From NCBI GenBank assembly GCA_017620205.1, contig JAFZQX010000038.1:1-55132 (forward strand): 55,132 nucleotides of DNA. The letters run 5' to 3'. Within the stretch, counting starts at the first letter, position 1. Each line of letters begins with the position of its first letter. Shown here in pieces: positions 1 to 6,600 of this stretch. This stretch comes from Clostridia bacterium (GTDB lineage: Bacteria; Bacillota; Clostridia; UMGS1883; UMGS1540). The position numbers and the translations under genes are program-made. The notes beneath the pieces were generated by a model. It ran no database searches and was not told the origin of the DNA. It was given only the letters and a program-made list of their open reading frames with translations.

Positions 1-258
1 TAATGGTGCGTCGACAGAGCAGCCACAGGTTTTTAGGATACAAATTATATTTTCAAGTTTCTCGCAATGCGATTTTAATTTATTGTAGTCGCCCCTGTTT
101 GGTGGTTTGTCTCCGGCACATGGTCTGAATTCATTAACCCAGTTGTACAATGTACTTCTCGCGACACCGGTAGATTTGTGAATAGAAGTAATAGAAACAC
201 CACTTTCATATTGTTTTATAATATTCGCTTTTTCCTCTTTTGAATATGATTTTTTCAT
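1..258 (-). CDS. IS3-family transposase OrfA (N-terminal part; runs off the window)
   Basis: The frame opens with ATG at 258 and stays open for 86 codons to the window edge. The product starts MKKSYSKEEKANIIKQYESG and continues with a helix-turn-helix (TGVARSTLYNWVNEF) followed by a helical segment with KLENIICILK. This is the layout of IS3-type OrfA, a DNA-binding protein that contacts the element ends and is joined to the DDE integrase OrfB by programmed frameshifting. An AGGAGG ribosome binding site lies just upstream of the ATG. OrfB is not in the window. I see no defect in the visible part, so the element may be intact beyond the edge. The family is assigned from the helix-turn-helix pattern, not from a database search. 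Confidence 0.8.
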   Translation of the reverse strand, partial: MKKSYSKEEKANIIKQYESGVSITSIHKSTGVARSTLYNWVNEFRPCAGDKPPNRGDYNKLKSHCEKLENIICILKTCGCSVDAPL

Positions 259-296
259 ATAAATAGAAACCTCCTTTTAAAGCTAAAACAGTCTTT

Positions 297-325
297 ATTG
301 TACCATAAATCGCCAAAATAAGCAA
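297..325 (-). promoter_or_regulatory. Promoter of the IS transposase gene
   Basis: Read on the minus strand, a TTGCTT -35 box (320-325) lies 17 bases from a TACAAT -10 box (297-302), about 40 bases upstream of the OrfA start codon. It lies inside the element, so it would move with it. Confidence 0.5.
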
Positions 326-341
326 AAATATCGCAATTTCA

Positions 342-400
342 GGGGGATCGTGGTGGAATTCAACTATGGGATAAAGGTCGAGCAGGAATACGTGAAATAA
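342..400 (+). pseudogene. 3' remnant of a gene cut by the IS
   Basis: After the presumed IS end a frame reads GIVVEFNYGIKVEQEYVK and stops at TAA (398-400). Five bases later a strong terminator begins. This is what the tail of a gene with its own terminator would look like after an IS has removed or displaced the rest. The 18 residues are too few to assign a family. Confidence 0.35.
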
Positions 401-404
401 GATG

Positions 405-448
405 AGCCTCAGCGGACGGTCATAGCGACCGGAAGCTGAGGCTTTTTT
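405..448 (+). terminator. Rho-independent terminator
   Basis: AGCCTCAGC (405-413) pairs with GCTGAGGCT (435-443), with a GC-rich inner region, followed by a run of six T. It probably belonged to the gene whose tail ends at 400. Confidence 0.8.
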
Positions 449-481
449 GCTTGGTTTTGCCGAACCACATAGATAGCGAAA

Positions 482-493
482 TTTGTATACAAA
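482..493. promoter_or_regulatory. Palindrome, candidate MarR operator
   Basis: TTTGTATACAAA is a perfect 12-base palindrome, 32 bases upstream of the -35 box of the marR operon. The half-site TTTGTAT recurs at 498-504, 16 bases further on. MarR proteins bind short palindromes near their own promoters, so this is a reasonable autoregulatory site, by inference. Confidence 0.4.
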
Positions 494-525
494 ACGGTTT
501 GTATTTTATTCTTCACAAAAAACAC

Positions 526-554
526 TTGACAAATTATGTCGGACGCGATATAAT
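526..554 (+). promoter_or_regulatory. Perfect consensus promoter of the marR redox operon
   Basis: TTGACA (526-531), a 17-base spacer and TATAAT (549-554) match the sigma-70/sigma-A consensus exactly. It lies 19 bases before the TTG start and rules out any start further upstream. A promoter this strong usually needs a repressor, which fits MarR being the first gene. Confidence 0.9.
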
Positions 555-572
555 ATTAAGCGAGGTGATTAT

Positions 573-1013
573 TTGGATAAGGAATACGAGCTTTTATTGC
601 TTAAAAATCAGGTCTGCTTTCCGACTTATGCCGTTGCGAATAAAATACTCAGACGATATCAACCGCTTTTGAAAGAGATAAACCTTACCTACACGCAGTA
701 TGTAACTATGATGGTCATGTGGGAAAAGGAGGTCGTCAATGAAAAAGACCTGGTAAAAGCGTTGTATCTGAAGGCAAACACGCTGACGGACCTGCTTCGG
801 AAATTAGAGAAAAAAGGTTATGTTCAAATAAGCAGAGATGAAAAAGACAAAAGAAATATAGTTATACGTCTTACCGATGAGGGGCGTAAACTTAAAGATG
901 CCGCCGTTGACGTTCCGAAAACGCTTATCGACGAGCATTGGCTGACCGATGAAGAAGTAAAAATTTATAAAGAACTACTATACAAATTATTGAAGGGAGA
1001 TTGGGAAAAATGA
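573..1013 (+). CDS. MarR-family winged-helix transcriptional regulator
   Basis: This 146-residue protein, near the usual MarR length, starts with TTG at 573, six bases after GAGGTG. Longer in-frame starts are rejected because they overlap the consensus promoter. A dimerisation helix region comes first, then the winged helix: [19 protein letters not shown] (recognition helix) and [18 protein letters not shown] (the wing, with the family's D-x-R/K signature). MarR repressors usually control adjacent genes in response to oxidants or phenolic ligands. Its stop overlaps the start of the next gene (ATGA), so it is cotranscribed with the metallo-beta-lactamase-rubredoxin, ferritin-like and small helix-turn-helix genes. 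It probably represses the operon in the absence of oxidative stress, which is inferred from the neighbours. I see no conserved cysteine pair that would identify a thiol sensor. Confidence 0.9.
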   Translation: MDKEYELLLLKNQVCFPTYAVANKILRRYQPLLKEINLTYTQYVTMMVMWEKEVVNEKDLVKALYLKANTLTDLLRKLEKKGYVQISRDEKDKRNIVIRLTDEGRKLKDAAVDVPKTLIDEHWLTDEEVKIYKELLYKLLKGDWEK

Positions 1014-1951
1014 TAATTAAAGCAGTAAAATTCAGAAAAGACGGATTTTACACACAACCGTTCGCATTCGGCGGTGAAGAAGGAATGGAGAAATTTGACA
1101 AGAATATCAGATACAGAGGAAGCCTACAGAATTATCTGATTGATACAGGCAGTGAAGTGATACTTGTTGATACAGGCATACCCGCGGGAACGCCGGAAGA
1201 ACACCCGGATGAGAGCAGCCTCATGTATACGGGAAAAGACATTTGCAGTTATATGGAGGCTTTTAGGGCTTTGGGATATAAACCCGAACAGGTAACGAAG
1301 ATACTTTTAACTCATAAACACGCCGACCATTCAGGTGAACTTAAATCATTTCCGAATGCAAAAATCTATGTTAATGAGGATGAGTTATCCGCTGATGAAT
1401 TACAGGGGATTTCAAATATCGTTCCCGTGAAATTTACTGACGGAGCATACCATAATTTTCCCGCGTGTCAAAAAATCTGCAACGGTGTTTATTTTATCAA
1501 AGCGAAAGGACACACATACGGAAACAGCATTATAATTGCAGAAAACGAAGGTCTTTTCTATATGATGCACGGCGATATAACCTATGTAGACGAAGCACTT
1601 TACGAAAACAAATTGTCTGTTGTGTATGATGATAAAGATGCAGCTCGTGAAACGCTCGACCGAGTGCGTGAATTTATACGCAACAATCCGACAGTTTATC
1701 TTTCCACACATACGCCGCAAGGATATGAAAATCTGGAGGCAAAGCGTGTAATGGATTTGGATAATCCTGTAGATACAATATTGGCAGAGGTTGATTTTAC
1801 GGCACAAGAAGCTACAGGAAAATATGTCTGTTCCGTATGCGGATATGTATATGATCCTGCCGAGCATGACGGCGTAGCATTTGAAGATTTGCCGGACGAC
1901 TGGAAATGTCCAAGGTGCAAACAACCAAAAGAAAAATTCAATAAGGCTTAA
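1010..1951 (+). CDS. MBL-fold metallohydrolase fused to a C-terminal rubredoxin
   Basis: The 313-residue protein starts at ATG 1010, overlapping the marR stop, with GAAGGGAGA nine bases upstream; an in-frame TTG at 1001 has no ribosome binding site. Residues 1-245 are a metallo-beta-lactamase fold with the full zinc/iron ligand set: HKHADH at 102-107, His168, Asp189 and His234. Residues 270-313 are a rubredoxin with CSVCGY (Cys274, Cys277) and CPRC (Cys300, Cys303) that bind one iron. Flavodiiron proteins join an MBL diiron domain to flavodoxin and sometimes rubredoxin; here the MBL and rubredoxin are fused and a separate flavodoxin gene follows at 2735. The HxHxDH motif is of hydrolase type, not the HxExDH of classical flavodiiron proteins. 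A redox role in oxygen or peroxide defence is therefore likely but not proven, and the substrate is unknown. Confidence 0.85.
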   Translation: MIIKAVKFRKDGFYTQPFAFGGEEGMEKFDKNIRYRGSLQNYLIDTGSEVILVDTGIPAGTPEEHPDESSLMYTGKDICSYMEAFRALGYKPEQVTKILLTHKHADHSGELKSFPNAKIYVNEDELSADELQGISNIVPVKFTDGAYHNFPACQKICNGVYFIKAKGHTYGNSIIIAENEGLFYMMHGDITYVDEALYENKLSVVYDDKDAARETLDRVREFIRNNPTVYLSTHTPQGYENLEAKRVMDLDNPVDTILAEVDFTAQEATGKYVCSVCGYVYDPAEHDGVAFEDLPDDWKCPRCKQPKEKFNKA

Positions 1952-2016
1952 TTTATTACAAGACCGTAACTGTCGGTAAAACAGTAAAAATATAAATATA
2001 ATTGGAGGAATTTAAA

Positions 2017-2466
2017 ATGAACAAGGTAGAACTTTTAAAGTATTTGGCAAAAGGTTAGTTTGGTAATTCACAGCAACATTCAATCCACGCACAGCTTCTT
2101 AAAGCACGCGGTTTGAATAAACTTGCTAATCTGATTATGGCTGAATCAGACGAGGAATGGAACGAAGCAAAAGAAGTTAATGCAAGACTCATTGAGCTTG
2201 GTGAAACACCTGCGGTGGAAATTGAGACATATCCAGTTATCACAGATGTTAAGGAAATGCTTGAATACGACTTAAAGGAAGCCGCTGAAGCACTTCCAAT
2301 GATTAGTAAATCTCTTGCGATGTTTGATGACGATTATGTAACAAAAGCAATGATTGAAAAGTTTATCATTGACGAACAGGATCATTATAACTGGGTAAAA
2401 GGTCACCTTTGCTTGATTGAACAAATCGGCATTGAAAACTATATGATTGAGATGCTTGGCGAATAA
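2017..2466 (+). pseudogene. Bacterioferritin-like gene with an in-frame TAG at codon 14
   Basis: An intact GGAGG site precedes ATG 2017. The frame has a TAG at 2056-2058 and then continues open to TAA at 2466, 149 positions in all. The product resembles the four-helix bacterioferritin/ferritin-like family: HAQLLKARGLNKLA, ESDEEWNEA, DVKEMLEYDL and DEQDHYNW. Aligned by eye with bacterioferritin, the TAG replaces the first ferroxidase glutamate (one base from GAG). Glu47, Glu120 and His123 are kept, the His54 equivalent is Glu50, and the Glu94 equivalent is unclear. Restart at TTG 2113 would lack helix A and has no ribosome binding site. It sits between the MBL-rubredoxin and a small regulator in an oxidative-stress operon, where an iron or peroxide role would fit. 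It may be a recent nonsense mutation, a sequencing error or recoding. Confidence 0.75.
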
Positions 2467-2487
2467 AATAAAAAAGGAGCAATCAAA

Positions 2488-2670
2488 ATGAACGAGAAGG
2501 AAAAGATCTTAGATGCAATGCGCAAAGCAGGAGAACCATTAAATGCAGGGAAAGTTGCAGAGCTTACAGGTCTCGACCGTAAGGTTGTTGATAAGGCTTT
2601 TGCGGAACTCAAAAAGGACGGAAGCATTGTTTCTCCTGTTCGTTGTAAATGGGAACCTGCAAATAAATAA
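2488..2670 (+). CDS. Small winged-helix/helix-turn-helix protein (60 aa)
   Basis: This gene begins 21 bases after the ferritin-like gene, with AAAGGAG nine bases before ATG 2488. The product is a compact winged helix: EKILDAMRKAG, then VAELTGLDRKVVDKAFAELK as the helix-turn-helix, then KKDGSIVSP as the wing. It has no ligand or dimerisation domain. Proteins of this size and pattern are found in clostridial redox operons, but no function is known to me. It is the last gene before an internal terminator. It could be a DNA-binding regulator or an anti-regulator working with the MarR protein, which is a guess from position. Confidence 0.75.
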   Translation: MNEKEKILDAMRKAGEPLNAGKVAELTGLDRKVVDKAFAELKKDGSIVSPVRCKWEPANK

Positions 2671-2676
2671 GTGATT

Positions 2677-2711
2677 CAGACCGTCTGATACTTGAAAGAC
2701 GGTCTGTTTTT
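2677..2711 (+). terminator. Intra-operon terminator
   Basis: CAGACCGTCT (2677-2686) pairs perfectly with AGACGGTCTG (2697-2706), followed by five T. It separates the first four genes from the flavodoxin gene, which starts only 23 bases later. Flavodoxin expression therefore depends on read-through or on a promoter I cannot see. Confidence 0.8.
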
Positions 2712-2734
2712 CATTATCAAATAAGGAGGCAATT

Positions 2735-3127
2735 ATGAATATAGCTGTCAGATACTATTCAAAAACAGGAAACACAAAAGCGGTTGCAGAAGCTATCGCA
2801 AGAGCAGTTAATGTAGAGGCTGTGTCGGTAGAAAAGCCCGAAGCACAAATAACCGAGCCTGTCGATGTGCTTTTTATAGGCGGAGCGTTATACGCTTACG
2901 GTCTTGACAAGCGCCTGAAAGACTACTTGAAAACCCTTAAAAAAGATAGCGTAAAAAAGGCTGTTGTTTTTTCGACTTCTTGGATTTCAAAGCATTCTGT
3001 GGAACTGATAAAAAAAGGATTGTCCGATAACGGCATTCCGGTAGAAACCGAATATTTTTATGTAAAAAACAGACCGACCGAGGCACAGGAAAAAGAAGCG
3101 GCGTTTTTTGCAAAAAGGTTTGTATAA
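2735..3127 (+). CDS. Flavodoxin-family FMN protein
   Basis: The 130-residue protein starts at ATG 2735 behind an AAGGAGG site. It has the FMN-phosphate loop of flavodoxins at the N-terminus (YYSKTGNTKAVAEAIA, residues 7-22), a second loop with FIGGALYAYG (about 49-58), and VVFSTSWISKHSVELIK near residue 90, where flavin-ring loops lie. It is slightly shorter than classical flavodoxins (about 140-150). Flavodoxins shuttle electrons between reductases and acceptors. With the upstream rubredoxin fusion it could supply electrons to a reductase that removes oxygen, peroxide or nitric oxide. An internal terminator precedes the gene and a strong terminator lies about 100 bases after it. Confidence 0.85.
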   Translation: MNIAVRYYSKTGNTKAVAEAIARAVNVEAVSVEKPEAQITEPVDVLFIGGALYAYGLDKRLKDYLKTLKKDSVKKAVVFSTSWISKHSVELIKKGLSDNGIPVETEYFYVKNRPTEAQEKEAAFFAKRFV

Positions 3128-3148
3128 ACTGCGCGCCCCTTACAGACA

Positions 3149-3214
3149 GGGCAAAATGGTGTACATTTTGAATTTCTTACCTTAAAATTACCCCTAAAAT
3201 GTACCTTTTTGCCC
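3149..3214. repeat. Imperfect inverted repeat after the flavodoxin gene
   Basis: GGGCAAAATGGTGTACATTTT (3149-3169, one base short of exact to its partner in two places) is matched in inverse by 3196-3214, AAAATGTACCTTTTTGCCC. About 18 pairs can form around a 26-base loop. It has no T-run, so it is not a typical terminator. It may be the footprint of a small mobile element or a structured 3' end. Confidence 0.45.
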
Positions 3215-3224
3215 GTGTTTGCCA

Positions 3225-3260
3225 TAACAAAAAGACAGGTTTCTGCCTGTCTTTTTGTTA
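3225..3260. terminator. Strong bidirectional terminator
   Basis: TAACAAAAAGACAGG (3225-3239) pairs perfectly over 15 bases with 3246-3260, six-base loop, with T-runs on both strands. It ends the redox operon on the plus strand. Confidence 0.85.
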
Positions 3261-3565
3261 TGTGTAAATCAACAAGGACTTGAACACCAAGGGGCTGCGA
3301 GCGTTTAGAAAACAGTTCTGTGAACTGTTTTTAGCGAAGCAGGTGCGAAGGCTCGTCGGAGCAAAGTTCGCTTTGTTCCGTTTTTCTAGAAGAAAAACAT
3401 CCACACGCTTCCTTCCTCCTCCTCTTTCGTAAAAAGTCGCGCAAATGACGGCTACTCGGTTGCAAGCGCCCTCGTGACGCCTTTGATTTGCTACCAACTT
3501 TTTACGATTAGCTTTCGGTACCCGAGCAGTAAAGCTGTAAAACAGCTTTGTCCTTTTTCCACTGC
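3261..3565. other. Hairpin-rich intergenic DNA without a supported gene
   Basis: Several hairpins follow one another: AAAACAGTTC/GAACTGTTTT (3309-3331, 3-base loop); a GGAGCAAAG/CTTTGTTCC hairpin (about 3359-3380); GTTTTTCT/AGAAGAAAAAC just after it; a longer-range CGTAAAAAGT (about 3428) with ACTTTTTACG (about 3498); and AAAGCTG/CAGCTTT near 3530-3548. A 108-codon minus-strand frame covers the area but has no convincing domain and follows the hairpins. A GGACTTGAACAC motif here recurs at 33099. It looks like a dispersed structured repeat. Confidence 0.5.
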
Positions 3566-3603
3566 CATCAAAAAAAGATACCAAAAGGTATCTTTTTTTG
3601 ATG
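3566..3603 (-). terminator. Terminator of the giant gene (bidirectional)
   Basis: A 17-base stem (3566-3582 with 3587-3603) has an AAAA loop and long A and T tracts on either side of GATACC/GGTATC. It begins nine bases beyond the giant gene's stop on the minus strand. Confidence 0.85.
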
Positions 3604-3612
3604 CTTTAACGT

Positions 3613-6600
3613 TTATTCACTTAAAATCCGGGATGGGCAAACGGGAGAAGGTGCATTCTTACCCCAGAGGAATACTTTGCAAGTATAATCCGGAATGCTG
3701 TTTTCAAAATTAAATGTAACAACACGTTTCTCACCGTTAACGAGATTTGAAATATATCCAATGGTTGTTTCAACGCACTTTGTTTCACCGCTGAAAAGAC
3801 TGCAAACAAGCATCATATTGTCCGCCGTATCGCACTTGTGGTTTTCAACGGTTACTTCAAGCTGTTTAGAATCAGTATCTTCAACTATTTCTACATTCAG
3901 TATTCTGATACCGCCGCTTGAAGGAAGAACGAACGGGGCTCTTTCGCCCAAACTGTTTTCAATATAAATGAATGTGTCGTCAAACGCCTCGCCGATCAAA
4001 ACGGCGTTATTCGTAATTTCTGTTCCGCCTGCAGGCTCTGTCCACGCGGTATATCCGTTGTCAAGGCTCAGGATATGGCTATCCTCATCATAGGAAACAC
4101 CTGCGGCAAACACATCTACCGTCTGTGTGCCGGAAGAATCTACGTTGACAGATCCCGAAGTGTCTTTATAGGAATCTCCTCCAAGAACGCTATAATCGTA
4201 AGTTCCGACGTTCTTTACAAAGAATACTTCGCCGTTTGTGTCGGTTGTCGCTGTTTCTCCGTCAAGCTCTACTGTAATACCGCTTACGGGGTTTCCTTCC
4301 ACATTAACAATTCTGAAACCAACCTGATATTCTATCAGGAGTTCTGCGTTGAACGGTTCGGCTGAGCCTTTTGTAAATGTGAAGGTGCCGCTTGCCGAGG
4401 TATAGCCTGCCAATGAAACGGTATAATCATATGTGCCGTAAGGTATCACTAATTCCGCCGCACCGTTTTCATCGGTTTGTGCAGACCATGTACCAAACGT
4501 TACCGCAGCGTCACTAAGAGGCTGGCCGTCACCACTTACAACAACTGTTAATACACCGAGTGCACGAAGATCAACGGTCTTTTTACGTGAGCCTACATCA
4601 AAGTTTGATGAACCGTTTTCTGCTAAATAGCCGTCCTTTGATACGTTGTATTCATATTCTCCCGGAGTAACATCAAACGAAGCCGTTCCGCCGTCAGATG
4701 TCATCACGCTTTCGCCGTTTAAGACAACCTGTGCGCCGACAACGGGCTCGCCGTCGTCTGTTACCACGATAACTGCCTTAATTATTCCTCCCCAAGCAGG
4801 AATTACAAACGGAGCACGCGCACCCGAACTGTTTTCGATATAGACTATCTTATCGTCAGTTAGTTTTCTTTCAACTGTTCCGCCGTCCGGTATCTCTGTT
4901 CCGCCGTTTGCCTCTGTCCATGCTGTGTAGCCTTCGTCAAGCGACAGAATTTCATTATTCTCATCAAAGGAAGCGCCTGCTGCATAAATTACGGCTGCCT
5001 GCGTATCAGAAGATGTAACGTCAACAGTTCCCGAGGTATCTTTGTAAGAAATTCCGCCGAGGATGGTGTAATCATAAGTTCCGACGTTCTTTACAAAGAA
5101 TACTTCGCCGTTTGTATCGGTCACAGCTGTTTCTCCGTCAAGTTCAACGCTGACTCCGCTGACAGGATTACCTTCAACGTTTGTTATTCTGAATCCTACC
5201 TGATACTCTATCAAAAGCTCGACATTAAGCGGCTGATCAGTATCTTTTGTAAATGTGAGTGTTCCGCCATCGCCTGTGTATCCTGCGGCTGTTACTGTAT
5301 AATCGTATGTGCCGTAAGGCATCAATACATCGGCAATACCGCTTTCATCACTCTGTGCAGTCCATGTGTCAAATGCCACGGTTGCGTTTTGGAGGGGCTG
5401 ACCGTCGCTTGTAACAACAACTCTCATAATGCCGCCTGCAAGAAGCTCTACGTTCTTTGTTCGTGTACTCATATCAAAGTTTGCCAAACCGCTTTCGGGT
5501 AAATAACCTTCCTTTGATACCGTGTACTCATATTCGCCCGGTTCAACGGAGAACGCAGCCTTGCCGTTATCGGCAGTTACAATGCTTTCATCATTTAGAG
5601 TTACCGATACGCCTTCAAGCGGCTGACCGTTCTCAGTAACAATGATTTGAACTTTAATTATTCCACCAAGTGAAGGAATAATGAACGGAGCACGTTTGCC
5701 CGCGCTGTTTTCGATATAGACAAGCTTATCGTCATTGAGTTCTCTTCCTACAACGTCGCCGTCCGAAATCTCCGTTCCGCCGTTTGCATCTGTCCATGCC
5801 GTATAGTCTTCGTCAAGCGTCAGGACTTCGGTATCCTCATCATAAGATGCGCCTTTAGCATACAGGACTATTATCTTTGCATCGGAAGAATTAACGCTTA
5901 CGTTCCCGGAGAAGTCTTTATACGAGCTTCCGCCGCTGATGTTACATTCGTATGTTCCGATGTTCTTTGAGAAGTAAACTTCACCGTGCGAGTCTGTTGT
6001 CGCCATAGCGCCATCAAGTTTAACATCTGCGCCGCTTACCGGCTTGTCAGCAACGTTTACAACTTTAATACGCACCTGTAATTCGGAGAATCTGTCAATA
6101 TTAAGTTCAATATTAAGAGGTTCTGTGGTATCTTCCGTAAACGTGATACTGCCGCTTGCGTTTTGATAACCTGCCGCAGACACCTTATAGTTATATGTGC
6201 CGTAAGGCATTCTAACTTCTGCAGTACCTGTCGAATCACTTACAGCGGAGTAAGCTCCGAATGTAACATTTGCCTTTGAAACAGGCTGACCGTTTGCGTT
6301 GACCAAAACTTTCACAACGCCGCCTGCTTTAAGTGAAACATTCTTGGTTCTCGATGATGCGCTAAAGCTTACCGAGCCGCTTTCGGAAATATATCCTTCC
6401 GTAGATACCGTGTATTGGTAATCGCCCGGTGCAACGGAGAACGACGCTGTTCCGTCGTCGGATGTCGTCATTGTCTCGCCACCCAAGGAAACAGTCGCTC
6501 CCGCAAGCGGGTTGCCGTCTGTTGTAACTGTGATTACGGACTGAACTTTTCCGCCTACGATTACCGTAAACGATTTGGTTTGAGTTCCTCCGCCGCTTAC

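Larger units (their letters stand above)
1..341 (-). mobile_element. 5' end of an IS3-like insertion sequence, cut by the window edge
   Basis: A transposase OrfA gene reads leftward out of the window, and its promoter lies just upstream. The element probably ends near 341: the sequence read on the minus strand begins TGAAATTGCG there, with the TG terminus usual for IS3-type elements. From 342 a different reading frame, apparently the tail of a disrupted gene, begins. The inverted-repeat partner and target duplication lie outside the window, so the exact boundary is an inference. Confidence 0.6.

Noticed and set aside
483-572. N-terminal extension of the MarR protein from 483
   Set aside because: It runs through the palindrome and the perfect promoter; the TTG at 573 has a correctly placed ribosome binding site.
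1010-1951. Flavodiiron (FprA-type) protein
   Set aside because: There is no flavodoxin domain in the chain and the metal motif is HxHxDH rather than HxExDH.
2056-2058. TAG as a reassigned sense codon in this organism
   Set aside because: All other chromosomal genes here end in TAA or TGA, but so few genes are weak evidence. The 9,612-codon gene has no in-frame TAG, and the transposase at the right edge uses TAG as stop. A simple nonsense change is more likely.
3258-3584. 108-codon minus-strand open frame
   Set aside because: It lies over a chain of hairpins and two terminators, lacks a ribosome binding site and known domain, and has a composition unlike the neighbouring proteins.
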